From positions 682,001-746,000 of the forward strand of contig CAXXJE010000004.1 of the NCBI GenBank assembly GCA_963675055.2: a stretch of DNA of 64,000 bases, in the 5' to 3' direction. The position numbers were made by a program, and so were the translations under genes. The notes beneath the pieces were generated by a model. It was not told where the DNA came from. It did not search any database and was given only the letters and a program-made list of their open reading frames with translations. Each line of letters begins with the position of its first letter. Within the stretch, counting starts at the first letter, position 1. This document shows positions 18,201 through 26,275 of this stretch, in pieces. This DNA comes from PGYT01 sp963675055. GTDB taxonomy: Bacteria; Bacteroidota; Ignavibacteria; Ignavibacteriales; Melioribacteraceae.

Positions 18201-18475
18201 CCACGGATTTCAATTGAACGGGACATAATGTAATCGGTTTCACTCCAGTTCACAGTACTGAAATTCATATCCCGAATTTCCAATCTTGCAACACACTTAT
18301 CGGGGTACTGCCAGCCGGGAGGTATAAAGTCAACTACAGACTGCAAAGTATCCTCCAGTGCCGCATTCTGATTATTCAGTATGTTTTCAATTTTATAAAG
18401 GCATTTCAGTTCTTTCGCCCGTTCTTCGAGATCGTGAACCAACGCGCTTAGTTGTTTGGAACCGTGATCCGTCAT
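15287..18475 (-). CDS. PEP/pyruvate-binding (PPDK N-domain) protein fused to a nucleotidyltransferase domain
   Basis: A 1062-residue protein with distinct parts. Residues ~1-145 look like a GAF-type sensor domain beginning with a helical linker (LYKIENILN, then GWQYPD). Residues ~150-340 are helical. Residues ~345-715 match the ATP-grasp nucleotide-binding domain of pyruvate phosphate dikinase/PEP synthase (LGGKSSGV, VVRSSSLLEDTMGASFSGKY, VDVEFASDGKSFYILQCRPQ). The swivelling phosphohistidine and PEP-binding domains are absent. Near the C-terminus, IFGSTLNGSAGPGSDIDLIVHVD (GST at ~969) is a nucleotidyltransferase GSx(n)DxD motif. It follows gdhA downstream. A role in nucleotide-dependent transfer or signalling is possible, but a PEP-synthase function is unlikely. 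Confidence 0.8.
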   Translation of the reverse strand: MTDHGSKQLSALVHDLEERAKELKCLYKIENILNNQNAALEDTLQSVVDFIPPGWQYPDKCVARLEIRDMNFSTVNWSETDYIMSRSIEIRGKKIGEIHVAYLSNPVSEDVNTFLPEEGNLLKTIADRIAHFILHNDLRHIFNEFKSVKRVESEDGAGEWKVVLDMIRKTDPTLFMSILRKLLHHLCLKGLDEAASLLSQSSIEIRTGDDRDPADENRPLRKKIINNYDEYINAILRLSYENFGSEELLMKIQKWIQEDKSIPLVRILEARESTLLEISDAIRKYYHLAPEKFELSPSMIKGLRVSLLRRFFTEDLNYIRTAKEFVKLTDFYSLIDKMIFTPTSQGKLGGKSSGVFVASNILNKMAPESKYLQNIKIPKTWFVASDCVISFMRYNNLEEVLEQKYKEVDELKLEYPLIVQLFKNSQFPPEIRKGLSFALDDFGNNPVVVRSSSLLEDTMGASFSGKYKSLFLANQGSKKERLAALEDALSEVFASTFAPDPINYRAERGLLDYHEEMGVMIQEVVGNKIGKYYFPTYAGVMFSKNEFRWSPRIQRDDGLVRLVPGLGTRAVDRVGDDYPILVAPGQPNLRVNVSAEEMIRYSPKKMDVINLEINEFETISVEDLVSEYGEDCPGIYDIISVVDGNHIRPANIMDDLTKSNVIVTFNGLLSNTKFMHKSAEILQTLQDNLKTPVDVEFASDGKSFYILQCRPQSFATEQTADIIPQDLPKDKIIFNATRHISNGKVPEISHIVYIDPARYSELPDRESMLKIGKIVSKLNQLLPRRKFILMGPGRWGSRGDIKLGVNVTYSDINNTAMLVEVARKKGNYVPDLSFGTHFFQDLVESSIRYLPLYPDDKGIIFNETFLTKSPSMLADLLPDYKRFIPVVRVIDVSKVTNGKILKVLINAEIDAAVAILKEHAGDIDLKSANAGNSGQYAAENWKWRCKMAEKLASSLNLEELGVFGIYIFGSTLNGSAGPGSDIDLIVHVDESNWNKTELAAWLEGWSLSLSEMNHLRTGYNTDGLLDIHYITDKDIEEKNSYALKITAVSDGAKALAVRKEVK

Positions 18476-18558
18476 TTTATTTCCCTCAATGAAACTTTCA
18501 GATTCGATTTACACCACAGCATAAAGTTAATCAAATTCCATACATAATTTAAAACCAA

Positions 18559-18589
18559 AGAGGATTCCCACTAGGCAGGAATCCCCTCT
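18559..18589 (-). terminator. Terminator after gdhA
   Basis: AGAGGATTCC (18559-18568) and GGAATCCCCTCT (18578-18589) form a long stem with a two-base bulge and a nine-base loop. On the minus strand it is followed by TTGGTTTT. It lies 20 bases beyond the gdhA stop and before the next gene downstream. Confidence 0.65.
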
Positions 18590-18608
18590 TACAAATCAAT
18601 CCGGACTA

Positions 18609-19895
18609 TTATGCCCAGCCGCGATCCTTACAGGATTGTGCAACACGTTGTATAGCAATAATATAAGCTGCATCGCGCATGTACAGTTTTTTCTTTCTTG
18701 CAAGATCACTAACCGCCTGGTACGCAGAGGTCATCTTAACATCAAGCTTGCCTAGGACTTCATCCTTTTCCCAGAAGTAATTCATATTAGATTGAACCTG
18801 CTCGAAATAGCTGCATGTAACGCCGCCGGCATTAGCAAGAAAATCCGGGATGAGCCAGATACCTTTCTCACGGATTATTTTATCAGCCTCAGGCGTAGTC
18901 GGTCCGTTTGCGCCTTCAGCGATAATTTTAACAGTGCCCTTTATTTTAACAGCCGTTTTGCTATTTACCTGATTCTCCAGAGCCGCCGGCACTAGAATAT
19001 CAACTTCCTGTTCAATCCAGGCGCATCCTTCGAGAACTTCGTAACCCAGCTCAGTTGCTTTCTGTTTATCTATTCCACCGAATTTGTCGGTTATTTTCCT
19101 TAGTTCATTAAGATCAATTCCACTGTCGCGCTTGAAAGCGTACGAAGTCTGGTCTTCCTGATCCCAGGATGATACGCAAACAGCTTTACCGCCAAGGCTG
19201 GTGTACAATTGTATTGCAAACTGAGATACATTCCCGAATCCCTGGAAGCTGGCTTTCGTATCTTCAGGTTTAATTCCCATCTCTTTCAATGCTTCACGAA
19301 CAGTATAAATTACACCGTATCCGGTTGCTTCGGTTCGTCCAAGTGATCCGCCCATACCGACAGGCTTGCCTGTAATAAATCCGGGATACTTACCGCCATG
19401 TATTGTCTCGTATTCATCTAACATCCACAACATATGCTGAGCGCTGGTCATAACGTCAGGCGCCGGAACATCATTAACCGGTCCGACATTTTTAGACATT
19501 TGCCTTACCCAGCCGCGGCAAATCTGTTCCTGCTCTCTCATGCTAAGATTATGGGGATCACAAATTACTCCTCCCTTGCCTCCGCCTAGCGGTATATCTA
19601 CAACTGCGCATTTCCAGGTCATCCAGGTCGCAAGCGCCCGCACGGTATCAACAGTTTCCTGCGGGTGAAACCGGATTCCCCCTTTAGCCGGTCCGCGTGC
19701 GTCGTTGTGCTGTACTCTGAATCCCCGAAAAACTTTTCTGCTGCCGTCATCCATGGTAATCGGAATGCTGAAATGATACTCACGAAGAGGATTTCTTAAT
19801 AAATCTCTGGTACCTTGATCAAGGTTAAGAATGTCCGCTACGCCATCGAACTGAGCCTGTGCCATCTCGAATGCGTTAAATTCTTTACCTGCCAT
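18609..19895 (-). CDS. gdhA: Glutamate dehydrogenase (Glu/Leu/Phe/Val dehydrogenase family)
   Basis: This enzyme interconverts glutamate and 2-oxoglutarate plus ammonia. Substrate-binding Lys residues are in GPAKGGIRFHP (K71) and the catalytic one region PLGGGKGGVICDP (K107). The catalytic Asp is in VNDVPAPDVMT. The Rossmann fold begins GFGNVSQFA. At 428 residues it is of the short, hexameric type, similar in length to GudB/RocG. Coenzyme preference cannot be settled by eye. The ATG has GAGGT seven bases upstream. Confidence 0.93.
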   Translation of the reverse strand: MAGKEFNAFEMAQAQFDGVADILNLDQGTRDLLRNPLREYHFSIPITMDDGSRKVFRGFRVQHNDARGPAKGGIRFHPQETVDTVRALATWMTWKCAVVDIPLGGGKGGVICDPHNLSMREQEQICRGWVRQMSKNVGPVNDVPAPDVMTSAQHMLWMLDEYETIHGGKYPGFITGKPVGMGGSLGRTEATGYGVIYTVREALKEMGIKPEDTKASFQGFGNVSQFAIQLYTSLGGKAVCVSSWDQEDQTSYAFKRDSGIDLNELRKITDKFGGIDKQKATELGYEVLEGCAWIEQEVDILVPAALENQVNSKTAVKIKGTVKIIAEGANGPTTPEADKIIREKGIWLIPDFLANAGGVTCSYFEQVQSNMNYFWEKDEVLGKLDVKMTSAYQAVSDLARKKKLYMRDAAYIIAIQRVAQSCKDRGWA

Positions 19896-20262
19896 AACTT
19901 ACCTCAAATTAAATTTCGACTTTTCTGTTAATTACAACGACAGTTAACATACAAAATCCGTGCTAAAGTTTTAGAAAAATCGAAATTCTGAGGTAGAAAT
20001 CACTCATTGAATTTGAAGTCCTGACTAAATAAGTGATGTTACTGATGAGAATTTCATTTTTTATTCAGGCGGTATAAAAAGAGAGCCTATTTAAATTAAA
20101 CGTTATTTTAAAATAAAGCTAAAATACTAATTAGAACAGTGAACGTAATTAGTATTGACTAAAATCAGCGGAATTAGGAAAGCCGTGTGTCCGCAAAATC
20201 CAGAAGGCTTCTAATTCCTTAACAGAGAGAATTCTTTCTCGAAAACGATAAAAATGAAGATA
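19896..20262 (-). other. Intergenic region with two inverted repeats (downstream of the metalloprotease, upstream of gdhA)
   Basis: No gene is visible in these 367 bases. An 11-base perfect inverted repeat AATACTAATTA / TAATTAGTATT lies at 20123-20133 and 20146-20156 with a 12-base loop, and on the minus strand it is followed by a T-rich tract; it may terminate the metalloprotease transcript. A second one, GGAATTAG (20170-20177) and CTAATTCC (20211-20218), encloses the further pairs AAGCC and GGCTT. The remainder should hold the gdhA promoter, which I could not place. Confidence 0.5.
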
Positions 20263-23148
20263 TTATTTAAGTAATAATAATTTCCTCGTTTGAATAAATT
20301 CATTAGAACGCATTGTGCAAAAATATACTCCGCTTGAAAGGATGCTTCCGTCAAAATGTATCTTGTACGAGCCGGGTAATTTATCTTCATTTACTAATAC
20401 TGCAACTTCTCTTCCAAGTACATCATGAATTTTTATTTCAACATTGCTTTGTTTCGGTAAAGAATAACTGAAGGTTGTCGCGGGATTAAACGGATTCGGA
20501 TAGTTATTCGAAAGTGAATATTCAATCGGAACTCCTATTTCAATCGGTTCTTCCCTATCAGAAATCATAGAATCGGTTTGCAAGATTAATCCCCAATCAT
20601 CAAACACAAAAAAATTATACCGGGATAGATTGTATAAGTGAATTATCCATTCTCCCTGCGCACTCAATCCGTTAAAGGTATCCAGGTTTTCAAATTCCGG
20701 TTTGAAATGCCCGGTAATATAATAATCGTCTGTAAATAAAGGATCACTTGAGGTTAAAGTAAAGTCAGCAGATTCGTCAAAAATAACCGAGAGGCTGTCA
20801 CAATTCTGAGGTGATAATCTAGTTATTTCGACCTGTTCCCCGTTCGATGCCGTAAGTGATATTAATAAACTATCATTTTCAATAAATGTTGCCCTGAAAA
20901 AGAGGTTCAAATCCCGGATTGCTATATCATTTTCAACATAGACTGTATCAGCAAATTCATCGATATAATAACCATCAATAAAGGAATCAACTTTAGATTC
21001 ATATTTATACCCACGGTTGATTGTTAGATTAACAAATCCGCTTTCGGGAAATATTGTTGTATTATTGGATATCGCACTGTCACTTGCAATGATTCTATAA
21101 CTTATTTTATCATTGATATTACTAAATGCAGTATCAGTAAACAATGGAGCATTGTAAACACTATCATTAAGTTTTATAAAGTCCAAATGCTTTATTTCCT
21201 TATCATTAACGGTGTATTCTAAAATTGCAGAAGCGACTTTATAATTATCCGAAATATTAGCTAATAATCTTCTCGGGAAATCGTACTTGGTAAGGCCTGT
21301 AATAGAATTATGCTTTACTATAGGGGCAATATTATCTACACCGCACATAAAACTGAACAAAGAATCAGGCGCGTTCAAAGGCAAGGTGTTATTGAAACTT
21401 CTTAGAGAATCATAATAACTAAAATAATAACTTATCGTATCTCCATCCGAAATACCGGAAATTTCAGCACTGTACTTATTCGAATTTTCAATTGTTAAAA
21501 GAGGTAAGGTTTGAAATGGACCATTACCAAATTTGTAATTTAGCGTTAGAGTATTATATAATTTGTAGGGATCAGCAACTTCAATACTCGTAAAAATTGT
21601 CTTAGGAGAAATATCTTCGCTGCTGCTAACCGGCGTGTGGTTAAAAACCACCTCGCGATATTTGTCAACTGAAATTGAGTATTTTAATTTCTCAAAAACA
21701 TTGAAGTTCACAGGAATGATAACAAAGTCATTAATTTCTTCTAATTTATATTCTGTATCTATTAAACTATAATACCTTTCCGTGAAATAATTTCTTTCAT
21801 TTGAATAATATTTTATGTCAACGGAATTATCATTGAAATAGGTTATCAGAACCAGATAACCCTTATCATCCGACTCAAATTCCACACTTAAATTTCCGCT
21901 AGTCTCATTGATAGAGTATTTTAAAAAAACAGCAGATAGTTTTTCATACTCTGAATCATGAATATAATCAGGAAAACCGGTAATGGATTGAGTTAATTGT
22001 GAAGTCGGATAATCAGCTGCTTCCTCAAATGATGGTAATCTGCTATCAGCATTTTCCCCTGTTAAATAACACCACGAAAAATATTCGGGCAAGGTCTGTT
22101 CAAGTGAGCTTTCATAATCAGATAATACGGCATTAATAGTGTTCAAACCTATTTCCCAGGAGAATATTTCTATTCTTTCCCAAATCTCTCTAGCCACTTG
22201 TACGCCATACTTTTGAGTTAAATAGTGTAAAAATATGCAGTCTGAATAACCGTCACCGGAAGTTAAGGAGCGATTAGGATTCGTTATATGTGATCTATGG
22301 AGAAATGAATAATAATAGTCATTTACATAATCGTAACCAATATCTTCCACCCACGTTGCATGCGCTTCAGCAATCCAGGAAGGTTCCTTCCAGTTATTAT
22401 AAACAATTTGGCAGGCGTGCATAAACTCGTGAATAGCAGTTACTTTAGCGGCACCAATAGCATAGCCTTCCGGATCCATATTTTCGGAAAATCCGTCAAA
22501 TGTTGAACTCATAGAAATAAAAGTTAATCTGTCCTGCAATATATCTGTATAGCCGAAATAACCCGAGTTTTCAAATATAACTTGATATTTTCCTTCACCA
22601 ATAGGAGGAGCGAGATAACCGAGTGTATCTACCACAAACTTCCAGGAATAATCAAAATATTCTGCGATTCTTTCTACATAGTCGGGAACACCGCTTACGT
22701 CGGCATCTTCAGCCGAAACGGCATTTTCTCCCTCTGTTGAATAAGTTAATTCAAACTTACCCGATGGAGAAATATATTTGGATTCGGTAATTGCTCTTTT
22801 TCTTAGATTACTGAAACAACTTTCAATTTCAGCGATACTGCTATGCGAAAACGTATCTTTTTTCTGTTTGTATTCAATAAGAATTCCCGTACCGCATTTA
22901 CCGGGGATATCATTCTTAAAAAAATATTTCTCGTCTAGTTTGGATTTGTTGAAACCGTAGTAAAACTTTTGTACCAAGGCTTCTTCATCGGTTAATATTC
23001 CTTTAGCCTTGTCGTTTTCTATCAGTTCTAATCCTTTTGAAACATTTCCCTGAGCGGATATTAAACTGAAACCAAGTGTAAATAGAATAAGAAAAAAAAA
23101 GATTATTCTAATTGTCGGAGCAGGATAAAATTTGAGTCTATTATGCAT
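20263..23148 (-). CDS. Secreted metalloprotease (MXAN_6640-like) with P-domain and type IX sorting domain
   Basis: A 961-residue exported protein. Residues 1-32 are a signal peptide with a long hydrophobic core ending SAQG. Residues ~130-250 contain YSTEGENAVSAEDADVSGVPDY and the zinc motif HEFMH (240-244), as in MXAN_6640-type metalloproteases. Around residues 720-860, VYVENDIAIRDLNLFFRATF through WIIHLYNL and WGLILQ resemble a proprotein-convertase P-domain. The last ~85 residues (NNYPNPFNPATTFSYSLP, then LGREV, SGVYF, RKLLLLK) are a type A CTD for the type IX system. It is a lone gene with flanking intergenic regions. Extracellular proteolysis or attachment to the cell surface is likely; the substrate is unknown. 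Confidence 0.85.
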   Translation of the reverse strand: MHNRLKFYPAPTIRIIFFFLILFTLGFSLISAQGNVSKGLELIENDKAKGILTDEEALVQKFYYGFNKSKLDEKYFFKNDIPGKCGTGILIEYKQKKDTFSHSSIAEIESCFSNLRKRAITESKYISPSGKFELTYSTEGENAVSAEDADVSGVPDYVERIAEYFDYSWKFVVDTLGYLAPPIGEGKYQVIFENSGYFGYTDILQDRLTFISMSSTFDGFSENMDPEGYAIGAAKVTAIHEFMHACQIVYNNWKEPSWIAEAHATWVEDIGYDYVNDYYYSFLHRSHITNPNRSLTSGDGYSDCIFLHYLTQKYGVQVAREIWERIEIFSWEIGLNTINAVLSDYESSLEQTLPEYFSWCYLTGENADSRLPSFEEAADYPTSQLTQSITGFPDYIHDSEYEKLSAVFLKYSINETSGNLSVEFESDDKGYLVLITYFNDNSVDIKYYSNERNYFTERYYSLIDTEYKLEEINDFVIIPVNFNVFEKLKYSISVDKYREVVFNHTPVSSSEDISPKTIFTSIEVADPYKLYNTLTLNYKFGNGPFQTLPLLTIENSNKYSAEISGISDGDTISYYFSYYDSLRSFNNTLPLNAPDSLFSFMCGVDNIAPIVKHNSITGLTKYDFPRRLLANISDNYKVASAILEYTVNDKEIKHLDFIKLNDSVYNAPLFTDTAFSNINDKISYRIIASDSAISNNTTIFPESGFVNLTINRGYKYESKVDSFIDGYYIDEFADTVYVENDIAIRDLNLFFRATFIENDSLLISLTASNGEQVEITRLSPQNCDSLSVIFDESADFTLTSSDPLFTDDYYITGHFKPEFENLDTFNGLSAQGEWIIHLYNLSRYNFFVFDDWGLILQTDSMISDREEPIEIGVPIEYSLSNNYPNPFNPATTFSYSLPKQSNVEIKIHDVLGREVAVLVNEDKLPGSYKIHFDGSILSSGVYFCTMRSNEFIQTRKLLLLK

Positions 23149-23500
23149 TGGCAGATTGTAATTTTTGAGTAAATCGGATAGAATTGTTCCTGTTAATTTA
23201 GCAATTTCTTCAGTGTTATTTGAGTTACAAGGTTCTTAAGAATTATTATAATTTACACAACGAAAATAGAAAACCCGTTAAATCGAATGGTGAAGATAAT
23301 AATATTTTTATTAAGTAATTATTCTTCTATTACTTAAAAACAAAAATCATGAAGGAAATCCGACTGGATTGGATTCTGATTTCTAAGTTCCTGCAGCCAA
23401 ATCAATTTTTACAGTTCCCTACATATCTTCTCCTATGAATTGGATACAGATATTTGCATAATAGTAATCTGGCAGAGTAAATCCTGCTTCCGCGGAAGGA
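23149..23500. other. Intergenic region between metalloprotease start and mscS end
   Basis: No convincing gene. TTAAGTAAT (23311-23319) and ATTACTTAA (23329-23337) form a perfect nine-base inverted repeat with T-rich tracts on both sides, possibly a weak bidirectional terminator. Immediately after mscS, TTCCGCGGAA (within 23481-23500) is a palindrome flanked by ATCC/GGAT and could be part of the mscS terminator. The rest should hold the promoter of the metalloprotease gene. Confidence 0.45.
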
Positions 23501-24403
23501 TTAATCGGGTGTAAGTTTCCCTTCAGTTTTATTATTATAAAACCTTGTTGTGGGATAGGCAAAATCAATATCTTTATGCTCTGCGAACTTGTTCAGAACA
23601 TCTTCCCAAATGCTTTCTTCAGTGGTTCTCCTTTTACGTGCGTGACAGATATATCTCATGGTAAGCAGCACTCCGCTGTCTCTAACTGAAGTATAAACGA
23701 TAGGTGAAAGATTGTTGTAGACGATCATATATCTTTTAGAAGCCTCACGTACCTGCTTTTCAATTTCCGGAGTTAGATTCAGGGAATTTGCATTCAGCGC
23801 ATCACTGAGAATTTGCTTCGCCTTTTTCCAGTCACTCTCGAACGTAACCAGAACCGGTATCTCATTCCAAATATAATCGAATCCGGCGGTATAGTTAGCT
23901 TGCCATTTACTGAAAATCAATCCGTTTGGCAAATGTATAATCCTGCCGGTGCTCTGATCCGCATCTACCCAGTTCCCCACTTCAATCACTGAAAACTGAA
24001 ATAATCTTAAGTCTATTACATCACCTATCACATTGTCAAGTTGTACTCTATCTCCAATTTTGAAGGGTTTACGCAGAGCAATAAATAACCAGCCTCCAAG
24101 ATTTACGAGAAGGTCTTTGAAGGCTATTGCCAGTCCCGCAGACAACAATCCGAGAAAAGTACCCATTGATTCGAAAATACCAAGCCAAACACGAGACAGC
24201 AATATAATCGCAAGAATGACAGTAATAGTTTTAATTGTCTTTGTCCATTGATACCTGTCCCTGTAGTCTTCGAACCTGTCGACTATATATTTCACAGCCA
24301 GTTTGCGCAGAATCCACAAGACGGAAAGGATTATAACACTGTACAGTATCTGCGACTGTAATTCAGCATCGATTCCAAAGTAATTTTCTATTAAGCTTTC
24401 CAT
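23501..24403 (-). CDS. mscS: MscS-family mechanosensitive ion channel
   Basis: This inner-membrane channel releases solutes on osmotic downshock. Three hydrophobic segments (about residues 10-30, 55-80 and 85-110) precede the pore helix GLLSAGLAIAFKDLLVNLGG. The MscS beta domain follows with KPFKIGDRVQL, GDVIDLRLF and IIHLPNG. The ATG at 24403 is chosen because it begins the family-like N-terminus MESLIENYFG; a TTG 45 bases upstream is in frame. It is divergent from the membrane-protein gene at 24529. Confidence 0.9.
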   Translation of the reverse strand: MESLIENYFGIDAELQSQILYSVIILSVLWILRKLAVKYIVDRFEDYRDRYQWTKTIKTITVILAIILLSRVWLGIFESMGTFLGLLSAGLAIAFKDLLVNLGGWLFIALRKPFKIGDRVQLDNVIGDVIDLRLFQFSVIEVGNWVDADQSTGRIIHLPNGLIFSKWQANYTAGFDYIWNEIPVLVTFESDWKKAKQILSDALNANSLNLTPEIEKQVREASKRYMIVYNNLSPIVYTSVRDSGVLLTMRYICHARKRRTTEESIWEDVLNKFAEHKDIDFAYPTTRFYNNKTEGKLTPD

Positions 24404-24491
24404 AATGGCTATTTTTTTTGTTTGAAGATAAAACTTTTCCTTAATCAAAGGAAACTTTTTCTTGACTTAAGCCGTCAGATCCTTTAACTTG

Positions 24492-24512
24492 CTTTATATT
24501 TTAAAGTACTTT
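24492..24512 (+). promoter_or_regulatory. Shared element, copy 1 (candidate operator)
   Basis: A 21-base element that reads CTTT, then a T-rich stretch, then AAAGTACTTT, 16 bases before the start at 24529. It matches the element at 25444-25464 at 18 of 21 positions. CTTT...AAAG and AAAGTACTTT are both self-complementary, as expected for a dimeric winged-helix regulator. Confidence 0.55.
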
Positions 24513-24528
24513 GCTAAGGAGGCATAAC

Positions 24529-25131
24529 ATGGCGATGAACGAACAGACTGCAATGGAAGACCTTGCTTTTATCAGAAAGGTAATGTCCGACAGTAAAATA
24601 ATTATTACCGGAAACGGTATTGATTTTATTATTTGGGGTATTATAGTTGTAGTTGGACTGGTTTACACTTACCTGGATGTTGTTTTCGATTTCTCGTTTG
24701 GGAATGCGTATACCTGGTTTATACTAGTTGGTGCCGGCTGGATTTTTTCACTGGTTAAAAATATGAAGTATTTCAAACGAACCAAAGTTTCATCCTTATC
24801 AGGTAAAATACTCGGAGCCACATGGTTCTCATTAGGAATTTCAGCAACAATATTCGGCTTTGTTGGTACTCTAAGCGGTGCGTACAGCGGTGTATACATA
24901 TCCCCGATGATTGCTACTGTACTGGCAATGGCCTATCTCATTTCAGGCGTGGTTTTAAATCGGTTCTGGTTCAGTATGCTAAGTGTTTGCTGGTGGCTCG
25001 GGGCAATTTATATGTTTATATTCCCCTACCTGCATTCCCTTATAGTTATGGCGTCGATGATGCTGACATTTCAGGTAGTGCCGGGTATCGTACTGTATAT
25101 GGAATCAAAAAAATCCGGGGAAATGATATAA
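24529..25131 (+). CDS. Six-helix membrane protein of unknown function
   Basis: A 200-residue protein with a soluble N-terminus (~25 residues) and about six hydrophobic segments, for example IDFIIWGIIVVVGLVYTYL and SLIVMASMMLTFQVVPGIVL. No recognisable catalytic motif. The start is the ATG preceded by a perfect AAGGAGG (24516-24522). Its stop overlaps the winged-helix regulator start by one base, so the pair is translated together. Such membrane protein/HTH pairs may form a sensor and its regulator, but this is inferred from position only. Confidence 0.8.
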   Translation: MAMNEQTAMEDLAFIRKVMSDSKIIITGNGIDFIIWGIIVVVGLVYTYLDVVFDFSFGNAYTWFILVGAGWIFSLVKNMKYFKRTKVSSLSGKILGATWFSLGISATIFGFVGTLSGAYSGVYISPMIATVLAMAYLISGVVLNRFWFSMLSVCWWLGAIYMFIFPYLHSLIVMASMMLTFQVVPGIVLYMESKKSGEMI

Positions 25132-25427
25132 TGAAGGATTTCGATTATCAGAAAATTGATGATATAATCCATTCGAGAATTCGGCTGGCAATAATGTCTG
25201 TCTTGATCAGTGTTGATAATGCCGATTTTACTCATATAAAAAAGCTTGTCAAAACAACAGACGGTAATCTGAGCATTCATTTAAGAAAACTCGAGGAAGC
25301 TAATTATCTGACGGTAAGCAAATCCTTCAAGGACCGTAAACCTCAAACAACATATAAACTAACTAAGCAAGGGATAAAAGCCTTTAATGACTATGTCAAT
25401 AAACTTGAAGAGCTAATAAAGAAATAA
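25131..25427 (+). CDS. Winged-helix transcriptional regulator
   Basis: A 98-residue single-domain DNA-binding protein. It reads HSRIRLAIMSVLISVDNADFTHIKKLV, then the recognition helix TDGNLSIHLRKLEEANYL and a wing (KSFKDRKPQTTYKLTKQG), ending in a short helix likely for dimerisation. This is the pattern of PF13601-type MarR/ArsR-like regulators. It starts one base inside the stop of the membrane protein gene. It probably binds the two shared elements at 24492 and 25444. Confidence 0.88.
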   Translation: MKDFDYQKIDDIIHSRIRLAIMSVLISVDNADFTHIKKLVKTTDGNLSIHLRKLEEANYLTVSKSFKDRKPQTTYKLTKQGIKAFNDYVNKLEELIKK

Positions 25428-25443
25428 TTTTTTTAGAATCTAA

Positions 25444-25464
25444 CTTTGTTTTTCAAAGTACTTT
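25444..25464 (+). promoter_or_regulatory. Shared element, copy 2 (candidate operator)
   Basis: This copy differs from the one at 24492-24512 at three of 21 positions (5, 7 and 11) and keeps AAAGTACTTT intact. It lies 25 bases before the TPR gene start, so it could control the TPR and TonB receptor genes. Confidence 0.55.
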
Positions 25465-25489
25465 ATCACACCAAAAATGGAGTCGTAAA

Positions 25490-26275
25490 ATGAAACGATT
25501 TATATTAATACTAATTGCCAGCGTTATAACTTTGGGAACTGTGCCCGCCAAAGATGAGATCAGTAATACTATTCAAAAGATTAAGGATCTTACTGAGCAG
25601 GGTTATTTCACATTCGAGAAAAAGGACTACATGGAAGCCACTGCCCTTTGCCAAAGGGTACTTGAGAAAGATAATGGGAATGCAGAAGCACGGTATTACC
25701 TCGCTTATTCTTCCTACAGACTAATGAACATATCAATGGTGAACGGCGCTGATCATCAAATGAAACAATTTGCCGATCAGGGTAAAGCACAGGCAGAAAC
25801 CTTACTCTCGGATAAGGACTACAATTCTGAAGCTCATACTTTACTTGCCGGAATTATTATGCTTGAACTGGCAGTTGATCCGTCAATGGGTATGGAATTA
25901 TCTGCAAAAGTACATTCGCACCTTGAGCAAGCAATTGATGCTGATCCCGATAATCCCAGAACATACCTGGTCAAAGGAGTAATGACAAACAAAACTCCGC
26001 AAATTTACGGCGGCGGATCTGAACGAGCTTTAAATTCTTTCCTAAAAGCTAAAAAACTTTTCGAGTACGATAAGCCCGGAATCAATATGCCATCATGGGG
26101 GAAACTTGAAAACATGGCATGGCTGGGGCAGGCATTTGCCGCAGTAGGGAAACTCAAAGAAGCTAAAGTCGTTTATGAAGAAGCTCTTTCGATAAAACCG
26201 GATTTCTTCTGGGTTAAGTACAAGCTCCTCCCAGCTTTGGAAAGTAAAATCAATAAACTAATAGAAACGAAATGA
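25490..26275 (+). CDS. Exported TPR-repeat protein
   Basis: A 261-residue protein with a signal peptide (MKRFILILIASVITLGTVPA) and several tetratricopeptide repeats: TFEKKDYMEATALCQRVLEKDNGNAEARYYLAYSSYRL, a central helical stretch, and FAAVGKLKEAKVVYEEALSIKPDFFWVKYKLLPAL at the end. It is probably periplasmic and mediates protein interactions. It overlaps the TonB receptor start (ATGA), so the two likely work together. No enzymatic motif was seen. Confidence 0.82.
   Translation: MKRFILILIASVITLGTVPAKDEISNTIQKIKDLTEQGYFTFEKKDYMEATALCQRVLEKDNGNAEARYYLAYSSYRLMNISMVNGADHQMKQFADQGKAQAETLLSDKDYNSEAHTLLAGIIMLELAVDPSMGMELSAKVHSHLEQAIDADPDNPRTYLVKGVMTNKTPQIYGGGSERALNSFLKAKKLFEYDKPGINMPSWGKLENMAWLGQAFAAVGKLKEAKVVYEEALSIKPDFFWVKYKLLPALESKINKLIETK

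Noticed and set aside
15287..18475. PEP synthase or pyruvate phosphate dikinase
   Set aside because: The ATP-grasp domain is present but neither the phosphohistidine nor PEP/pyruvate barrel domain is visible, and an NTase is attached instead.
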